64,000 nt of DNA from positions 1 to 64,000 of the forward strand of contig CACJQM010000001.1 of NCBI GenBank assembly GCA_902595555.1, written 5' to 3'. The number at the start of each line of letters is the position of its first letter. The stretch's first letter is position 1. The notes below the pieces were generated by a model. That model ran no database searches, was not told the DNA's origin, and worked only from the letters and a program-made list of their open reading frames with translations. The translations under genes were made by a program, and so were the position numbers. Shown piece by piece: positions 55,108-64,000 of the stretch. This DNA is from an uncultured Bacteroidota bacterium. GTDB taxonomy: Bacteria > Bacteroidota > Bacteroidia > Flavobacteriales > Flavobacteriaceae.

Positions 55108-55380
55108 ATGCCAAGATCACTAAAAAAGGGACCATTTGTACACAAAAGTTTATTGAAGAAAGTTCAAGTTAATCTTGATTCCAATAAAAAGAGTGTTATA
55201 AAGACATGGTCAAGATCTTCCATGATTATTCCTGATTTCGTAGGGCAAACAATCGCAGTTTATAATGGGAGACAATTTGTACCTGTTTATATAACTGAGA
55301 ATATGGTTGGACACAAGTTAGGAGAATTTTCACCAACTAGGTCATTTAGAGGCCATGCTGGAGGTAAAAAAGGTAAATAA
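55108..55380 (+). CDS. rpsS: 30S ribosomal protein S19
   Basis: The 90-residue protein starts [17 protein letters not shown] and contains [19 protein letters not shown]. It lies in the small-subunit head near S13. The gene is 2 bases after rplB. Confidence 0.98.
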   Translation: MPRSLKKGPFVHKSLLKKVQVNLDSNKKSVIKTWSRSSMIIPDFVGQTIAVYNGRQFVPVYITENMVGHKLGEFSPTRSFRGHAGGKKGK

Positions 55381-55384
55381 GTAA

Positions 55385-55792
55385 ATGGGATCAAGAAAAA
55401 GAAATAAGGCTACAGAGTTGAAAGAGCTTAACAAAAACAGAGTTTTTGCTAAACTTAACAATTGCCCTACCTCACCAAGAAAAATGAGGTTAGTTGCTGA
55501 TCAGGTTAGAGGTAAGAAGGTTGATAGGGCTCTTTCTATATTGAAATTTAGTCAAAAACTACCATCACAAAGACTTGAAAAACTTTTACTATCAGCTATT
55601 AATAATTGGCAACAAAAAAATCCTGATTCTGATATTGAAAAAGAGAATTTATATATAAAGGAAATTAAAGTTGATAGTGCTGGAATGTTAAAAAGATTAA
55701 GACCAGCTCCGCAAGGAAGAGCTCACAGAATAAGAAAAAGATCGAATCATGTGACTTTGGTCTTAGATAATTTAAACCAAACTCAAGAATAA
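55385..55792 (+). CDS. rplV: 50S ribosomal protein L22
   Basis: The 135-residue protein has [22 protein letters not shown] and a tunnel-lining hairpin with [21 protein letters not shown]. The roughly 20-residue N-terminal extension ([20 protein letters not shown]) is usual in this phylum. Confidence 0.98.
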   Translation: MGSRKRNKATELKELNKNRVFAKLNNCPTSPRKMRLVADQVRGKKVDRALSILKFSQKLPSQRLEKLLLSAINNWQQKNPDSDIEKENLYIKEIKVDSAGMLKRLRPAPQGRAHRIRKRSNHVTLVLDNLNQTQE

Positions 55793-55794
55793 TT

Positions 55795-56496
55795 ATGGGA
55801 CAAAAAACTAACCCTATTGGAAATAGACTTGGAATTATCAGAGGATGGGAATCCAACTGGTATGGTGGAAAGAGTTTTGGTAATATGATTGCTGAAGATG
55901 ATAAGATTAGAAAATATATTTTCACTCGTCTATCCAAAGCAAGTGTATCTCGAGTTATAATTGAAAGAACTCTTAAATTGGTAACAATTACCATCACTAC
56001 GGCTAGACCAGGTATTATTATTGGTAAAGCTGGTCAAGAAGTTGATAAGCTCAAAGAGGAATTAAAAAAACTTTCTGGAAAGGATATTCAGTTGAACATT
56101 GTAGAAATTAAAAGACCTGAACTTGAGGCTCAACTTGTTGCTGCATCTATAGCTCGTCAAATTGAAAATAGAATTTCTTACAGAAGAGCCATAAAAATGG
56201 CAATTGCTGCAACAATGAGAATGAATGCTGAGGGAATTAAAGTTCAAATTTCAGGTAGACTAAATGGTGCTGAGATGGCTAGAAGTGAATCATATAAAGA
56301 GGGAAGAATTCCTTTGTCGACTTTTAGGGCAGATATTGATTATGCCCTTGTTGAAGCTCACACAACTTATGGTAGGATTGGAGTTAAGGTATGGATAATG
56401 AAGGGTGAGGTATATGGAAAGAGAGAACTTTCACCACTTGTTGGTTTAAGTTTAGTTTCATCTAAGAAGAAAAATAATAAACAAAGAAGAAGATAA
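55795..56496 (+). CDS. rpsC: 30S ribosomal protein S3
   Basis: The 233-residue protein starts [17 protein letters not shown]. Its KH domain contains [19 protein letters not shown], and [14 protein letters not shown] follows. It lines the mRNA entry tunnel. The C-terminus is a Lys/Arg/Asn-rich tail. Confidence 0.99.
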   Translation: MGQKTNPIGNRLGIIRGWESNWYGGKSFGNMIAEDDKIRKYIFTRLSKASVSRVIIERTLKLVTITITTARPGIIIGKAGQEVDKLKEELKKLSGKDIQLNIVEIKRPELEAQLVAASIARQIENRISYRRAIKMAIAATMRMNAEGIKVQISGRLNGAEMARSESYKEGRIPLSTFRADIDYALVEAHTTYGRIGVKVWIMKGEVYGKRELSPLVGLSLVSSKKKNNKQRRR

Positions 56497-56506
56497 ATAA
56501 TATAAT

Positions 56507-56929
56507 ATGTTATCACCAAAGAGACAGAAATATAGAAAAATGCAAAAGGGTAGGATGAAAGGTGTATCTCAAAGAGGTCACAGATTATCCAATGGTATGT
56601 TTGGTATTAAATCTCTTGATTCTAAGTTTATTACATCGAGACAAATTGAGGCTGCCAGAATTGCTGCAACCAGATACATGAAAAGAGAAGGTCAGTTATG
56701 GATTAAAATATTTCCTGACAAACCTATAACGAAAAAGCCACTTGAGGTAAGAATGGGTAAAGGTAAAGGTGCTCCTGAATATTTTGTTGCTGTTGTAAAG
56801 CCTGGAAGAATAATGTTTGAGGTAGCTGGTGTTGATATTAATATTGCAAAAGAGGCACTTAGATTAGCAGCTCAAAAACTTCCTGTTAAAACTAAGTTTG
56901 TAATTGCAAATGACTATGAATTAGTATAA
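56507..56929 (+). CDS. rplP: 50S ribosomal protein L16
   Basis: The 140-residue protein starts [18 protein letters not shown] and contains [23 protein letters not shown]. The Arg in MGKGKGAPE context corresponds to the region hydroxylated in E. coli. It helps position A-site tRNA. Confidence 0.98.
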   Translation: MLSPKRQKYRKMQKGRMKGVSQRGHRLSNGMFGIKSLDSKFITSRQIEAARIAATRYMKREGQLWIKIFPDKPITKKPLEVRMGKGKGAPEYFVAVVKPGRIMFEVAGVDINIAKEALRLAAQKLPVKTKFVIANDYELV

Positions 56930-56930
56930 G

Positions 56931-57122
56931 ATGAAACAAAAAGAGATAACAATATTAACTGATGATGAATTAAATGATAAGCTTGGTGCTTTTCAGAAAA
57001 ATTTACATGACATGAAGTTGACTCATGCTGTTTCACCGCTTGAGAATCCACTTCAGATCAGAAATATTAGAAGAACGATAGCTCGTTTAAAGACGGAATT
57101 ATTAAAAAGAACGAACAAATAA
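56931..57122 (+). CDS. rpmC: 50S ribosomal protein L29
   Basis: The 63-residue helical hairpin protein contains [21 protein letters not shown] and ends [16 protein letters not shown], the family signature. It lies near the tunnel exit beside L23. Confidence 0.97.
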   Translation: MKQKEITILTDDELNDKLGAFQKNLHDMKLTHAVSPLENPLQIRNIRRTIARLKTELLKRTNK

Positions 57123-57124
57123 TA

Positions 57125-57382
57125 ATGGAAAAAAGAAATTTAAGAAAAGAAAGAATTGGAGTTGTAACAAGTAACAAAATGGAAAAGTCTATTGTTGTTT
57201 CCGAAGTTGGTAAAGTAAAACACCCAATGTATGGTAAGTTCGTTTTGAAAACTAAAAAATATCAAGTTCATGATGAAAATAATGTATGTGGGGAAGGTGA
57301 TGTTGTCAAGATCATGGAAACTAAACCAATTAGTAAAAATAAAAGATGGAGATTGGTTGAGATAATTGAAAAAGCTAAGTAA
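57125..57382 (+). CDS. rpsQ: 30S ribosomal protein S17
   Basis: The 85-residue OB-fold protein contains [18 protein letters not shown], the [19 protein letters not shown] segment and [22 protein letters not shown]. It binds the 5' domain of 16S rRNA early in assembly. Confidence 0.98.
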   Translation: MEKRNLRKERIGVVTSNKMEKSIVVSEVGKVKHPMYGKFVLKTKKYQVHDENNVCGEGDVVKIMETKPISKNKRWRLVEIIEKAK

Positions 57383-57384
57383 AA

Positions 57385-57753
57385 ATGTTACAACAAGAAA
57401 GTAGATTATTAGTAGCTGATAACACCGGAGCAAAAGAGGTGCTAACCATAAGAGTATTAGGTGGTACTAAAAAAAGGTATGCTTCACTGGGGGATAAGAT
57501 TGTTGTTACAATCAAACAGGCAACACCCAACGGTACAGTTAAGAAAGGACAAGTTTCAACTGCAGTTGTGGTTCGTGCACAAAAAGAAGTTAGAAGAAAA
57601 GATGGCTCCTATATCAGGTTTGATGATAATGCTTGTGTTTTATTAGATGCCGCTGGCGAAATGAGAGGAACAAGAGTATTTGGACCTGTTGCTAGAGAAC
57701 TTAGAGATAAAAATTTTATGAAAATCGTTTCATTAGCACCTGAAGTTTTATAA
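57385..57753 (+). CDS. rplN: 50S ribosomal protein L14
   Basis: The 122-residue protein starts [19 protein letters not shown] and ends with [18 protein letters not shown], the normal length and ends for the family. It forms an intersubunit bridge and contacts L19. Confidence 0.99.
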   Translation: MLQQESRLLVADNTGAKEVLTIRVLGGTKKRYASLGDKIVVTIKQATPNGTVKKGQVSTAVVVRAQKEVRRKDGSYIRFDDNACVLLDAAGEMRGTRVFGPVARELRDKNFMKIVSLAPEVL

Positions 57754-57755
57754 CT

Positions 57756-58058
57756 ATGAAATATAAAGTTGGAGATAACGTAAAAATTATAGCTGGGGAT
57801 CAAAAAGGTTCTTCTGGTAAGATTATTAAGATTTATAGATCAAAAAATAAAGCATTGGTTGAAGGAATTAATATGGTTAAAAAACATAATAAGCCCAATG
57901 CTAACAATCCGAAAGGAGGAATTGTAGAAAAAGAATCTCCAATTCATATATCAAATATTTCATTTGTAACCAAGGAAGGTGATGCCACCAGAATTGTATA
58001 CCAAATTGAAGATGGTAAAAAAGTTAGAATATCAACTAAAACTAAAGAAATTATATAG
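57756..58058 (+). CDS. rplX: 50S ribosomal protein L24
   Basis: The 100-residue protein has the KOW motif [22 protein letters not shown] and the [22 protein letters not shown] loop. It starts large-subunit assembly. Confidence 0.98.
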   Translation: MKYKVGDNVKIIAGDQKGSSGKIIKIYRSKNKALVEGINMVKKHNKPNANNPKGGIVEKESPIHISNISFVTKEGDATRIVYQIEDGKKVRISTKTKEII

Positions 58059-58060
58059 TT

Positions 58061-58612
58061 ATGTCGTATATACCTAGACTTAAGAAAGATTATAAGGATA
58101 ATGCTACCAAGGCTATAATGGAAACTCATAGTTTATCAAATATTATGGAGGTTCCAAAATTGAAAAAAATTGTTATTAGTAAAGGAGTTGGTGCTGCTGT
58201 TGCAGATAAGAAACTTATTGAGCACGCCGTTGAGGAGTTAACATCAATTTCTGGGCAAAAGGCTATTGCAACAAAATCAAAGAAGGACGTTGCATCTTTT
58301 AAATTAAGAAAAGGTATGCCAATTGGAGCTAAGGTTACTTTAAGAGGTAATATTATGTATGAATTTCTTGATAGATTGATAACTGCTGCTTTACCTCGAG
58401 TTAGAGAATTTCAAGGAGTTAAAAACTCAGGTTTTGACGGAAGAGGAAACTACACTCTTGGTGTTACTGAACAGATAATTTTTCCCGAGATTGATATCGA
58501 TAAGATTAATAATATCTCTGGAATGGATATCACATTTGTTACATCCACAAATGATGATAAATTAGCGAAAAGCTTATTAAAAGAACTAGGATTACCATTT
58601 AAAAAAAATTAA
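58061..58612 (+). CDS. rplE: 50S ribosomal protein L5
   Basis: The 183-residue protein contains [19 protein letters not shown] and [16 protein letters not shown], with [21 protein letters not shown] near the end. It contacts 5S rRNA and P-site tRNA. Confidence 0.99.
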   Translation: MSYIPRLKKDYKDNATKAIMETHSLSNIMEVPKLKKIVISKGVGAAVADKKLIEHAVEELTSISGQKAIATKSKKDVASFKLRKGMPIGAKVTLRGNIMYEFLDRLITAALPRVREFQGVKNSGFDGRGNYTLGVTEQIIFPEIDIDKINNISGMDITFVTSTNDDKLAKSLLKELGLPFKKN

Positions 58613-58615
58613 TAT

Positions 58616-58885
58616 ATGGCAAAAGAATCAATGAAAGCTCGTGAAGTTAAAAGAGCAAAAATGTGTGCAAAGTATGCTGCGAAAAGAAAAGCATTAAAAG
58701 AGGCAGGTGACTATATGGGGTTACAAAAACTTCCAAAAAATTCATCTCCAGTTCGCACGCACAATCGTTGTAAAATTACTGGAAGACCAAAAGGTTATAT
58801 GAGACAATTTGGTATTTCAAGAGTCATGTTTAGAGAAATGGCAAATAAAGGTTTAATCCCAGGTGTTAGAAAAGCAAGTTGGTAA
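58616..58885 (+). CDS. rpsN: 30S ribosomal protein S14 (zinc-free form)
   Basis: The 89-residue protein is the long form without zinc: the CxxC pairs of the short form are absent, although single Cys residues occur in KMCAKY and [17 protein letters not shown]. The end is [11 protein letters not shown]. Being zinc-free, it does not depend on zinc supply. Confidence 0.98.
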   Translation: MAKESMKAREVKRAKMCAKYAAKRKALKEAGDYMGLQKLPKNSSPVRTHNRCKITGRPKGYMRQFGISRVMFREMANKGLIPGVRKASW

Positions 58886-58898
58886 TAAATAATAAAGT

Positions 58899-59297
58899 AT
58901 GAATACAGATCCAGTAGCAGATTATTTAACTAGAATTAGAAATGCTAATCAAGCAGGTTTAAAAACTGTTGAGATACCTAGTTCTAAGTTAAAAAAAGAA
59001 ATTACCAAAATCTTATTAGATCAAGGTTTCATCCTTAATTATAAGGTTAGTGAAGATGATGTACAGGGAAAAATTAAAATTGCTCTGAAATATGATAAGA
59101 TTTCAAATGAACCAGTGATAAAGAAATTACAAAGAGTAAGCAAGCCTGGTTTAAGAAAATATACAAACAGTCAAGGAATTCCAAGAGTATTAAACGGATT
59201 AGGAATTAATATTGTTTCAACATCTAAAGGGTTAATGACTGGAAAGAAAGCAAAAAGTGAAAATCTTGGAGGAGAAATAATTTGTAACGTATACTAA
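58899..59297 (+). CDS. rpsH: 30S ribosomal protein S8
   Basis: The 132-residue protein starts TDPVADYLTRIRNANQAG and ends STSKGLMTGKKAKSENLGGEIICNVY. In E. coli S8 represses the spc operon by binding its mRNA; no matching site was identified here. Confidence 0.98.
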   Translation: MNTDPVADYLTRIRNANQAGLKTVEIPSSKLKKEITKILLDQGFILNYKVSEDDVQGKIKIALKYDKISNEPVIKKLQRVSKPGLRKYTNSQGIPRVLNGLGINIVSTSKGLMTGKKAKSENLGGEIICNVY

Positions 59298-59303
59298 ATA
59301 ATT

Positions 59304-59846
59304 ATGTCAAGAATAGGTAATAGTCCGATTTTAATACCAGATGGAGTTAATGTACAGATTAACGCTGATGAGTTGGTTGTTTCTGGAAAACTTGGAACAT
59401 TAACACAGAGTTATGATTCAATTTCTGTTACTCAAAATGAAAATGTCTTGAACGTATCCAGAGATGCTGATACAAATGAGCATAAGTCTAAACATGGATT
59501 ATATAGATCGCTCTTTGCCAATATGATAACTGGAGTTTCGGAAGGGTTTACAAAGGAACTTGAATTAGTTGGTGTGGGATATAGAGCAAGCAATTCTGGA
59601 CAGAAGCTGGAGATAGCATTAGGTTTTTCGCATAATATCGTTTTGCAGATTGCTAACGAGGTTAAAGTTGAAACAATTAATGAAAAAGGTTCAAACCCTA
59701 TTATAAAATTATCTTCTCATGATAAACAATTAGTAGGTATGGTAGCTGCTAAAATTAGATCTTTTAGAAAACCAGAACCATATAAAGGTAAAGGAGTTAA
59801 ATATGTTGGTGAGCAAATTAGAAGAAAAGCAGGTAAATCTGCATAA
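59304..59846 (+). CDS. rplF: 50S ribosomal protein L6
   Basis: The 180-residue protein has two homologous domains: SRIGNSPILIPDGVNV at the start, ELVGVGYRASNSGQKLEIALGFSH in the middle, and the RKPEPYKGKGVKYVGEQIRRKAGK end typical of the family. It lies near the factor-binding stalk base. Confidence 0.99.
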   Translation: MSRIGNSPILIPDGVNVQINADELVVSGKLGTLTQSYDSISVTQNENVLNVSRDADTNEHKSKHGLYRSLFANMITGVSEGFTKELELVGVGYRASNSGQKLEIALGFSHNIVLQIANEVKVETINEKGSNPIIKLSSHDKQLVGMVAAKIRSFRKPEPYKGKGVKYVGEQIRRKAGKSA

Positions 59847-59856
59847 TAATTGAAAG

Positions 59857-60213
59857 ATGAGTAAGAAAACATTAATAAAAAGAAATAAAATCAAAAAAAG
59901 AATTCGAAAGGTTGTTTTTGGAACAAAAGACAAACCTAGGCTTACGGTATTTAGAAGCAATAAAGAAATTTATGCTCAATTAATTGATGACTCTGTTTCA
60001 AAAACTATTGTAGCTGCCTCATCAAAAGATAAGGACCTAAAATTAAAAACTACCAACAAAATTGAAGTTTCAAAAATTGTTGGTGATTCAATTGGAAAGA
60101 AAGCAATCAAAGCTGGTATTAAAAATATTTCTTTTGATAGAAATGGATATTTATATCATGGAAGAGTAAAATCACTTGCTGAAGGAGCTAGGGAAGCTGG
60201 ATTAAATTTTTAG
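59857..60213 (+). CDS. rplR: 50S ribosomal protein L18
   Basis: The 118-residue protein has the basic N-terminus [35 protein letters not shown], and the end [17 protein letters not shown]. It binds 5S rRNA with L5. GAAAG directly before the ATG is purine-rich but too close to be a normal ribosome-binding site. Confidence 0.98.
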   Translation: MSKKTLIKRNKIKKRIRKVVFGTKDKPRLTVFRSNKEIYAQLIDDSVSKTIVAASSKDKDLKLKTTNKIEVSKIVGDSIGKKAIKAGIKNISFDRNGYLYHGRVKSLAEGAREAGLNF

Positions 60214-60219
60214 ATATAT

Positions 60220-60738
60220 ATGAAGAAAAAAAATATGAAATTTGTTAAACCTGGTGGTCTTGATTTAAAAGACAGATTGGTTAGTATTCAAAGAGTTACT
60301 AAGGTTACCAAGGGTGGACGAGCATTTGGTTTTTCTGCTATAGTTGTAGTTGGTAATGAGGAAGGTGTAGTTGGACATGGACTTGGAAAAGCAAAAGAAG
60401 TATCTATTGCCATATCAAAAGCTGTTGAAGATGCAAAGAAGAATCTTGTTAGGATTCCTCTTTTTAATTCAACAATTCCTCACGAGCAAAAAGGCAAGCA
60501 CGGTGGTGCTAGAGTTTACATTCAACCAGCATCACAGGGTACAGGAGTTATTGCGGGAGGTGCTGTTCGTTCTGTTCTTGAGTCTGTGGGTGTTCAAGAT
60601 GTATTATCAAAATCTCAAGGTTCATCAAATCCACATAATGTGGTAAAAGCTACATTTGACGCTCTATTTAAACTAAGAGACGCCAATAAGGTTGCTCAAG
60701 AAAGAGGTATATCACTTGATAAAGTATTTAATGGTTAA
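60220..60738 (+). CDS. rpsE: 30S ribosomal protein S5
   Basis: The 172-residue protein has a double-stranded RNA-binding-like N-terminal domain: [28 protein letters not shown]. The C-terminal domain contains [23 protein letters not shown]. The start may instead be the ATG at 60235, which removes MKKKN. It contributes to decoding fidelity. Confidence 0.97.
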   Translation: MKKKNMKFVKPGGLDLKDRLVSIQRVTKVTKGGRAFGFSAIVVVGNEEGVVGHGLGKAKEVSIAISKAVEDAKKNLVRIPLFNSTIPHEQKGKHGGARVYIQPASQGTGVIAGGAVRSVLESVGVQDVLSKSQGSSNPHNVVKATFDALFKLRDANKVAQERGISLDKVFNG

Positions 60739-60742
60739 TAAT

Positions 60743-60919
60743 ATGAGTACAATTAAAATCAAACAAGTTAAAAGTAAGATTAGGAGACCCAAAGATCAGA
60801 AAAGTACTCTTGAGGCTTTAGGTTTAAAAAGAATTGGTCATGTTGTTGAGCACAAAAAAACACCTTCAATTGAAGGTATGATAAAAAAGGTTAAGCACTT
60901 AATTACAATTATTGAATAG
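60743..60919 (+). CDS. rpmD: 50S ribosomal protein L30
   Basis: The ATG at 60743 gives the normal 58-residue protein: IKIKQVKSKIRRPKDQKSTLEALGL, then RIGHVVEHKKTPSIEGMIKKVKHL. A longer in-frame start at 60692 would lie inside rpsE and is rejected. Confidence 0.97.
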   Translation: MSTIKIKQVKSKIRRPKDQKSTLEALGLKRIGHVVEHKKTPSIEGMIKKVKHLITIIE

Positions 60920-60925
60920 ATAAAA

Positions 60926-61381
60926 ATGGAATTGTCAAATTTAACACCTCACAAAGGGTCAATTAAAAGTAAAAAGAAAAGAATTGGACGTGGTCAAGGT
61001 TCTGGTAAAGGTGGAACTGCAACCAGAGGTCATAAGGGTGCTAAGTCTAGATCTGGATATTCAAGAAAACTTGGATTTGAAGGTGGTCAGATGCCTTTAC
61101 AAAGAAGAATACCAAAATTTGGTTTTAAAAATATTAATAGGGTTGAATATCAGCCTGTAAACCTTGATGCGTTACAATCATTAGTTGACAATAAAAAGGT
61201 TAAGAAAAAAACTATAGATATCAACACGCTAATCGAAAACAGATTAGTTGGTAAAAATGATTTAGTTAAAATTTTAGGAAGAGGAGATTTAAGCTCACCA
61301 ATTAAGGTTGAGGCACATAAGTTTTCTGAAACAGCAAAAAAAGCAATTGAAAAAGCTGGTGGTGAAATTAAAACAATATAA
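60926..61381 (+). CDS. rplO: 50S ribosomal protein L15
   Basis: The 151-residue protein has the Gly-rich basic N-terminus (KRIGRGQGSGKGGTATRGHKG) and the FEGGQMPLQRRIPKFGF motif. It is a late large-subunit assembly protein. The secY ATG follows its stop immediately. Confidence 0.98.
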   Translation: MELSNLTPHKGSIKSKKKRIGRGQGSGKGGTATRGHKGAKSRSGYSRKLGFEGGQMPLQRRIPKFGFKNINRVEYQPVNLDALQSLVDNKKVKKKTIDINTLIENRLVGKNDLVKILGRGDLSSPIKVEAHKFSETAKKAIEKAGGEIKTI

Positions 61382-62719
61382 ATGTTAAAATTTATTGAGA
61401 CATTAAAAAATATTTGGACTATTGATGAGTTAAAAAATAGAATTTTAATTACTCTATTTTTTCTAATCATTTATAGACTAGCGGCTCAAGTTGTTTTACC
61501 TGGAGTTGATTATAATATTATTTCGGAAGCTCAAATTGCTGGTGGAGGTGGCCTACTTGGCTTATTAAATGCTTTTACCGGTGGTGCTTTTGCTAATGCC
61601 TCAGTTGTGGCGTTAGGTATTATGCCATATATATCTGCATCTATTGTTGTTCAATTAATGGGTGTTGCTCTGCCATATTTACAAAAGCTTCAAAAGGAAG
61701 GTGAAAGTGGAAGAAAGAAAATTACCCAAATAACCAGATGGTTAACCATAGCTATTTGTGTTGTTCAAGCTCCAGCTTATCTCTATGGACTTGGAGCTTT
61801 AGGAGTACCTGATGCAGCGTTTGTTTTAGGTAAAGGACCATTTTTTATTATTCCATCAGTTATTATCCTTGTTACTGGTTGTATTTTTGCAATGTGGTTA
61901 GGTGAAAAAATTACAGACAGAGGAATTGGAAATGGAATTTCATTATTAATTACTGTAGGTATTATTGCATCTTTACCTCTATCATTTACTCAAGAGGTTA
62001 TATCTCAACTTTCCGGTTCAGGAGGTTTAATAATGGTAGCAATTGAGTTTGTGATATGGATAATTGTAATAGCACTTTGTATACTTTTAGTTTTAGCTGT
62101 GAGACAAATTCCAGTCCAATATGCTAGAAGATCTGTAGCAGGTTCAGGTCCAAGTGGGGTCTACTCAAAAAGACAATATATTCCATTAAGGTTAAATGCT
62201 TCGGGTGTAATGCCAATAATTTTTGCTCAAGCTATAATGTTTGCGCCAGCTTATTTGGGTCAGTTAATTGGAGGATCTTTTGGACAATGGATGAATACAG
62301 CATTTTCAAATATGTTTGGACTTTCATATAATATTTTATTTGGATTATTAATAATCCTCTTTACATACTTTTACACTGCCATCACTGTTCCTACGAATAA
62401 AATGGCAGATGATTTAAAAAGAAGCGGTGGCTTTATTCCAGGTATTAAACCAGGTGGTGAAACTGCTGACTTTCTTGATAAAATAATGTCTTTAATAACT
62501 TTTCCTGGTTCATTATTCTTAGCTGCAATCTCTGTATTACCAGCGGTTATAGTTGCTCTAATGAATATCCAGCAAGGATGGGCATTATTTTATGGTGGTA
62601 CTTCGCTTTTAATTATGGTTGGAGTAGCTATTGATACAATACAACAGATTAATGCTTATTTATTAAATAGACATTATGATGGACTTATGAAATCAGGTAA
62701 AACAAGAAGGGTAGCATAG
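61382..62719 (+). CDS. secY: Protein translocase subunit SecY
   Basis: The 445-residue protein has ten membrane helices. The plug region lies after helix 1, with [39 protein letters not shown] in helix 2. [17 protein letters not shown] comes before helix 5, [24 protein letters not shown] lies before helix 7, and the cytoplasmic loop near helices 8-9 follows. It is the protein-conducting channel for Sec export and insertion. map does not follow it here; infA does, after 1 base. Confidence 0.99.
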   Translation: MLKFIETLKNIWTIDELKNRILITLFFLIIYRLAAQVVLPGVDYNIISEAQIAGGGGLLGLLNAFTGGAFANASVVALGIMPYISASIVVQLMGVALPYLQKLQKEGESGRKKITQITRWLTIAICVVQAPAYLYGLGALGVPDAAFVLGKGPFFIIPSVIILVTGCIFAMWLGEKITDRGIGNGISLLITVGIIASLPLSFTQEVISQLSGSGGLIMVAIEFVIWIIVIALCILLVLAVRQIPVQYARRSVAGSGPSGVYSKRQYIPLRLNASGVMPIIFAQAIMFAPAYLGQLIGGSFGQWMNTAFSNMFGLSYNILFGLLIILFTYFYTAITVPTNKMADDLKRSGGFIPGIKPGGETADFLDKIMSLITFPGSLFLAAISVLPAVIVALMNIQQGWALFYGGTSLLIMVGVAIDTIQQINAYLLNRHYDGLMKSGKTRRVA

Positions 62720-62720
62720 T

Positions 62721-62936
62721 ATGGCAAAGCAGGAAGCAATAGAGCAGGATGGAGTAATAGTTGAAGCATTATCAAATGCAATGTTCAGAGTTGAGTTGAG
62801 TAATGGACATGTTGTCACAGCTCATATCTCTGGAAAAATGAGAATGTTTTATATTAAATTATTACCTGGAGATAAAGTAAAATTAGAGATGAGTCCATAT
62901 GATTTAACAAAGGCAAGAATAACATTTAGATATTAA
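62721..62936 (+). CDS. infA: Translation initiation factor IF-1
   Basis: The 71-residue S1-like OB-fold protein contains [63 protein letters not shown]. It blocks the A site during initiation. Length and sequence are standard. Confidence 0.99.
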   Translation: MAKQEAIEQDGVIVEALSNAMFRVELSNGHVVTAHISGKMRMFYIKLLPGDKVKLEMSPYDLTKARITFRY

Positions 62937-62938
62937 TT

Positions 62939-63055
62939 ATGAAAGTTAGAGCATCAGTAAAAAAAAGAAGTCCAGAATGCAAGATAGTCAGAAGAAAGGG
63001 AAGGCTTTACGTAATAAATAAAAAGAATCCAAGATTTAAACAAAGACAAGGTTAA
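62939..63055 (+). CDS. rpmJ: 50S ribosomal protein L36 (zinc-free form)
   Basis: This 38-residue gene lies between infA and rpsM. The protein starts [15 protein letters not shown] and ends NPRFKQRQG. Only one Cys (Cys14) is left of the CxxC-C-H zinc site, so it is the zinc-free form, as with S14 in this operon. It is a small late large-subunit protein. Confidence 0.98.
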   Translation: MKVRASVKKRSPECKIVRRKGRLYVINKKNPRFKQRQG

Positions 63056-63057
63056 TT

Positions 63058-63432
63058 ATGGCAAGAATTTCAGGTATAGATATTCCAAAAGAAAAGAGAG
63101 GCGTAATTTCACTCACTTATATTTATGGAATTGGCATTAGCAGAGCAAAAATGATTTTAAAAAGTGCTAATGTTAGTGAAGATAAAAAGGTATCAGATTG
63201 GACAGATGATGATACAGCAAATATTAGATCTGCTGTTTCTCAGCTTGTTATTGAAGGTGAATTAAGAGCTGAAAATCAAATTAATATAAAAAGATTGATG
63301 GATATTGGATCATTTAGAGGAATTAGACACAGATTAGGCTTACCTCTTAGAGGTCAAAGAACCAAAAATAATTCTAGAACGAGAAAAGGAAAAAGAAAAA
63401 CTGTTGCAAACAAAAAGAAGGTAACTAAATAA
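63058..63432 (+). CDS. rpsM: 30S ribosomal protein S13
   Basis: The 124-residue protein starts [25 protein letters not shown]. The C-terminal [25 protein letters not shown] tail contacts tRNA and bridges to L5. Confidence 0.99.
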   Translation: MARISGIDIPKEKRGVISLTYIYGIGISRAKMILKSANVSEDKKVSDWTDDDTANIRSAVSQLVIEGELRAENQINIKRLMDIGSFRGIRHRLGLPLRGQRTKNNSRTRKGKRKTVANKKKVTK

Positions 63433-63438
63433 AATTGT

Positions 63439-63822
63439 ATGGCTAAAGTTGTAAATAAAAAAAGAAAAGTTGTAGTTGAATCATTTGGTGAGGTTCATAT
63501 TAATGCTTCTTTCAATAATATTATCATATCCTTTACAAATACTAAGGGTGAGGTTGTTTCATGGTCATCAGCTGGAAAAATGGGATTCAGAGGATCAAAG
63601 AAAAACACCCCATATGCTGCTCAATTAGCCGCAGAAGATGCTGTTAAAGTAGCTCATGACTCTGGAATGAGAAAAGTAAAAGTATATGTTAAAGGACCAG
63701 GTAATGGTAGAGAATCTGCTATTAGAAGCATCCACAATGCAGGTATTGAGGTTACTGAAATATTTGATGTAACTCCAATTCCGCACAATGGATGTAGACC
63801 ACCAAAAAGAAGAAGAGTATAA
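63439..63822 (+). CDS. rpsK: 30S ribosomal protein S11
   Basis: The 127-residue protein contains [43 protein letters not shown] and ends [18 protein letters not shown]. The Asn in PHNG is the site of isoaspartate formation in E. coli. It forms part of the mRNA exit platform. Confidence 0.99.
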   Translation: MAKVVNKKRKVVVESFGEVHINASFNNIIISFTNTKGEVVSWSSAGKMGFRGSKKNTPYAAQLAAEDAVKVAHDSGMRKVKVYVKGPGNGRESAIRSIHNAGIEVTEIFDVTPIPHNGCRPPKRRRV

Positions 63823-63832
63823 AAAAATTATT

Positions 63833-64000
63833 ATGGCAAGATACACAGGACCTAAAACTAAAATATCAAGAAAATTCGGAGAGCCATTATTCGGACCTGA
63901 TAAGTCTTTTGATAAAAAGAATTATCCACCTGGACAACATGGGCTTAACAAAAGAAGACAAAAGAAATCTGAATATGCTATTCAGCTTATGGAAAAACAA
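63833..64000 (+). CDS. rpsD: 30S ribosomal protein S4, 3' end outside the window
   Basis: The first 56 residues are visible: [20 protein letters not shown], then [27 protein letters not shown], the family's N-terminal domain without zinc cysteines. S4 starts small-subunit assembly. rpoA and rplQ would be expected next. Confidence 0.97.
   Translation, partial: MARYTGPKTKISRKFGEPLFGPDKSFDKKNYPPGQHGLNKRRQKKSEYAIQLMEKQ

Noticed and set aside
1-64000. Mobile elements, CRISPR arrays, prophage, defence genes
   Set aside because: No transposase, integrase, direct-repeat array, phage structural gene or known defence domain was seen on either strand.

Overview
The window comes from a marine-type member of the Flavobacteriia (Bacteroidota). 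Evidence for this is a very A+T-rich genome, a SusC/SusD pair, gliding and type IX secretion genes (gldJ, porV), TAnnTTTG promoter elements, almost no Shine-Dalgarno sequences, and Bacteroidota-style ribosomal proteins. Genes are tightly packed and no gene-free stretch exceeds 300 bases. I see no insertion sequence, prophage, CRISPR array or toxin-antitoxin pair. The species cannot be named from the sequence alone.

Layout. 1-5318 (+): end of a DUF1080 glycoside-acting protein, two tandem paralogous carboxypeptidase-regulatory-domain proteins, a DUF6702 protein, an M1 metallopeptidase and a TatA-like protein. 5315-6573 (-): O-methyltransferase and flavin reductase. 6592-8159 (+): lipoprotein sulfatase and a small membrane protein. 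8203-9328 (-): two poorly known proteins. 9362-10917 (+): CtlX-like hydrolase, tRNA-Val(GAC) and a SnoaL-like lipoprotein. 10978-17653 (-): a double-SnoaL secreted protein, then a complete RND efflux operon. 17723-20019 (+): YjbQ, M20 amidohydrolase, YceI. 20020-24573 (-): amidase, MurF, GldJ. 24693-31710 (+): PorV, pyruvate dehydrogenase E1 alpha and E2, SDR, SprT-like protein, nucleotidyltransferase, DUF389 protein. 31715-38885 (-): MlaF, MlaE, ketoacyl-ACP synthase III-like protein, GcvP, PurE, PurK. 38971-43037 (+): Adk, ObgE, TPR-like protein, Mpl, YjjG. 43034-49100 (-): RlmB, an unknown secreted protein, SusD, SusC. 49399-64000 (+): the fused str-S10-spc-alpha ribosomal superoperon, running off the window inside rpsD.

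Most of the window is housekeeping: translation, SecY, purine synthesis, glycine cleavage, cell-wall precursor synthesis and recycling (MurF, Mpl), and pyruvate oxidation. Around it sits envelope machinery typical of the phylum: RND efflux, a Mla-type lipid transporter, the T9SS shuttle PorV, GldJ and TonB-linked SusCD uptake.

I found no convincing new defence or biosynthetic system. The observations most worth following are: the absence of porU between gldJ and porV; an unexplained envelope cluster (tandem paralogues, DUF6702, M1 peptidase, TatA); promoters placed so close to start codons that yjbQ, pdhA and purK should have ultrashort leaders; convergent genes whose stop codons interlock without room for terminators; and a palindrome between susC and rpsL that could be an operator.
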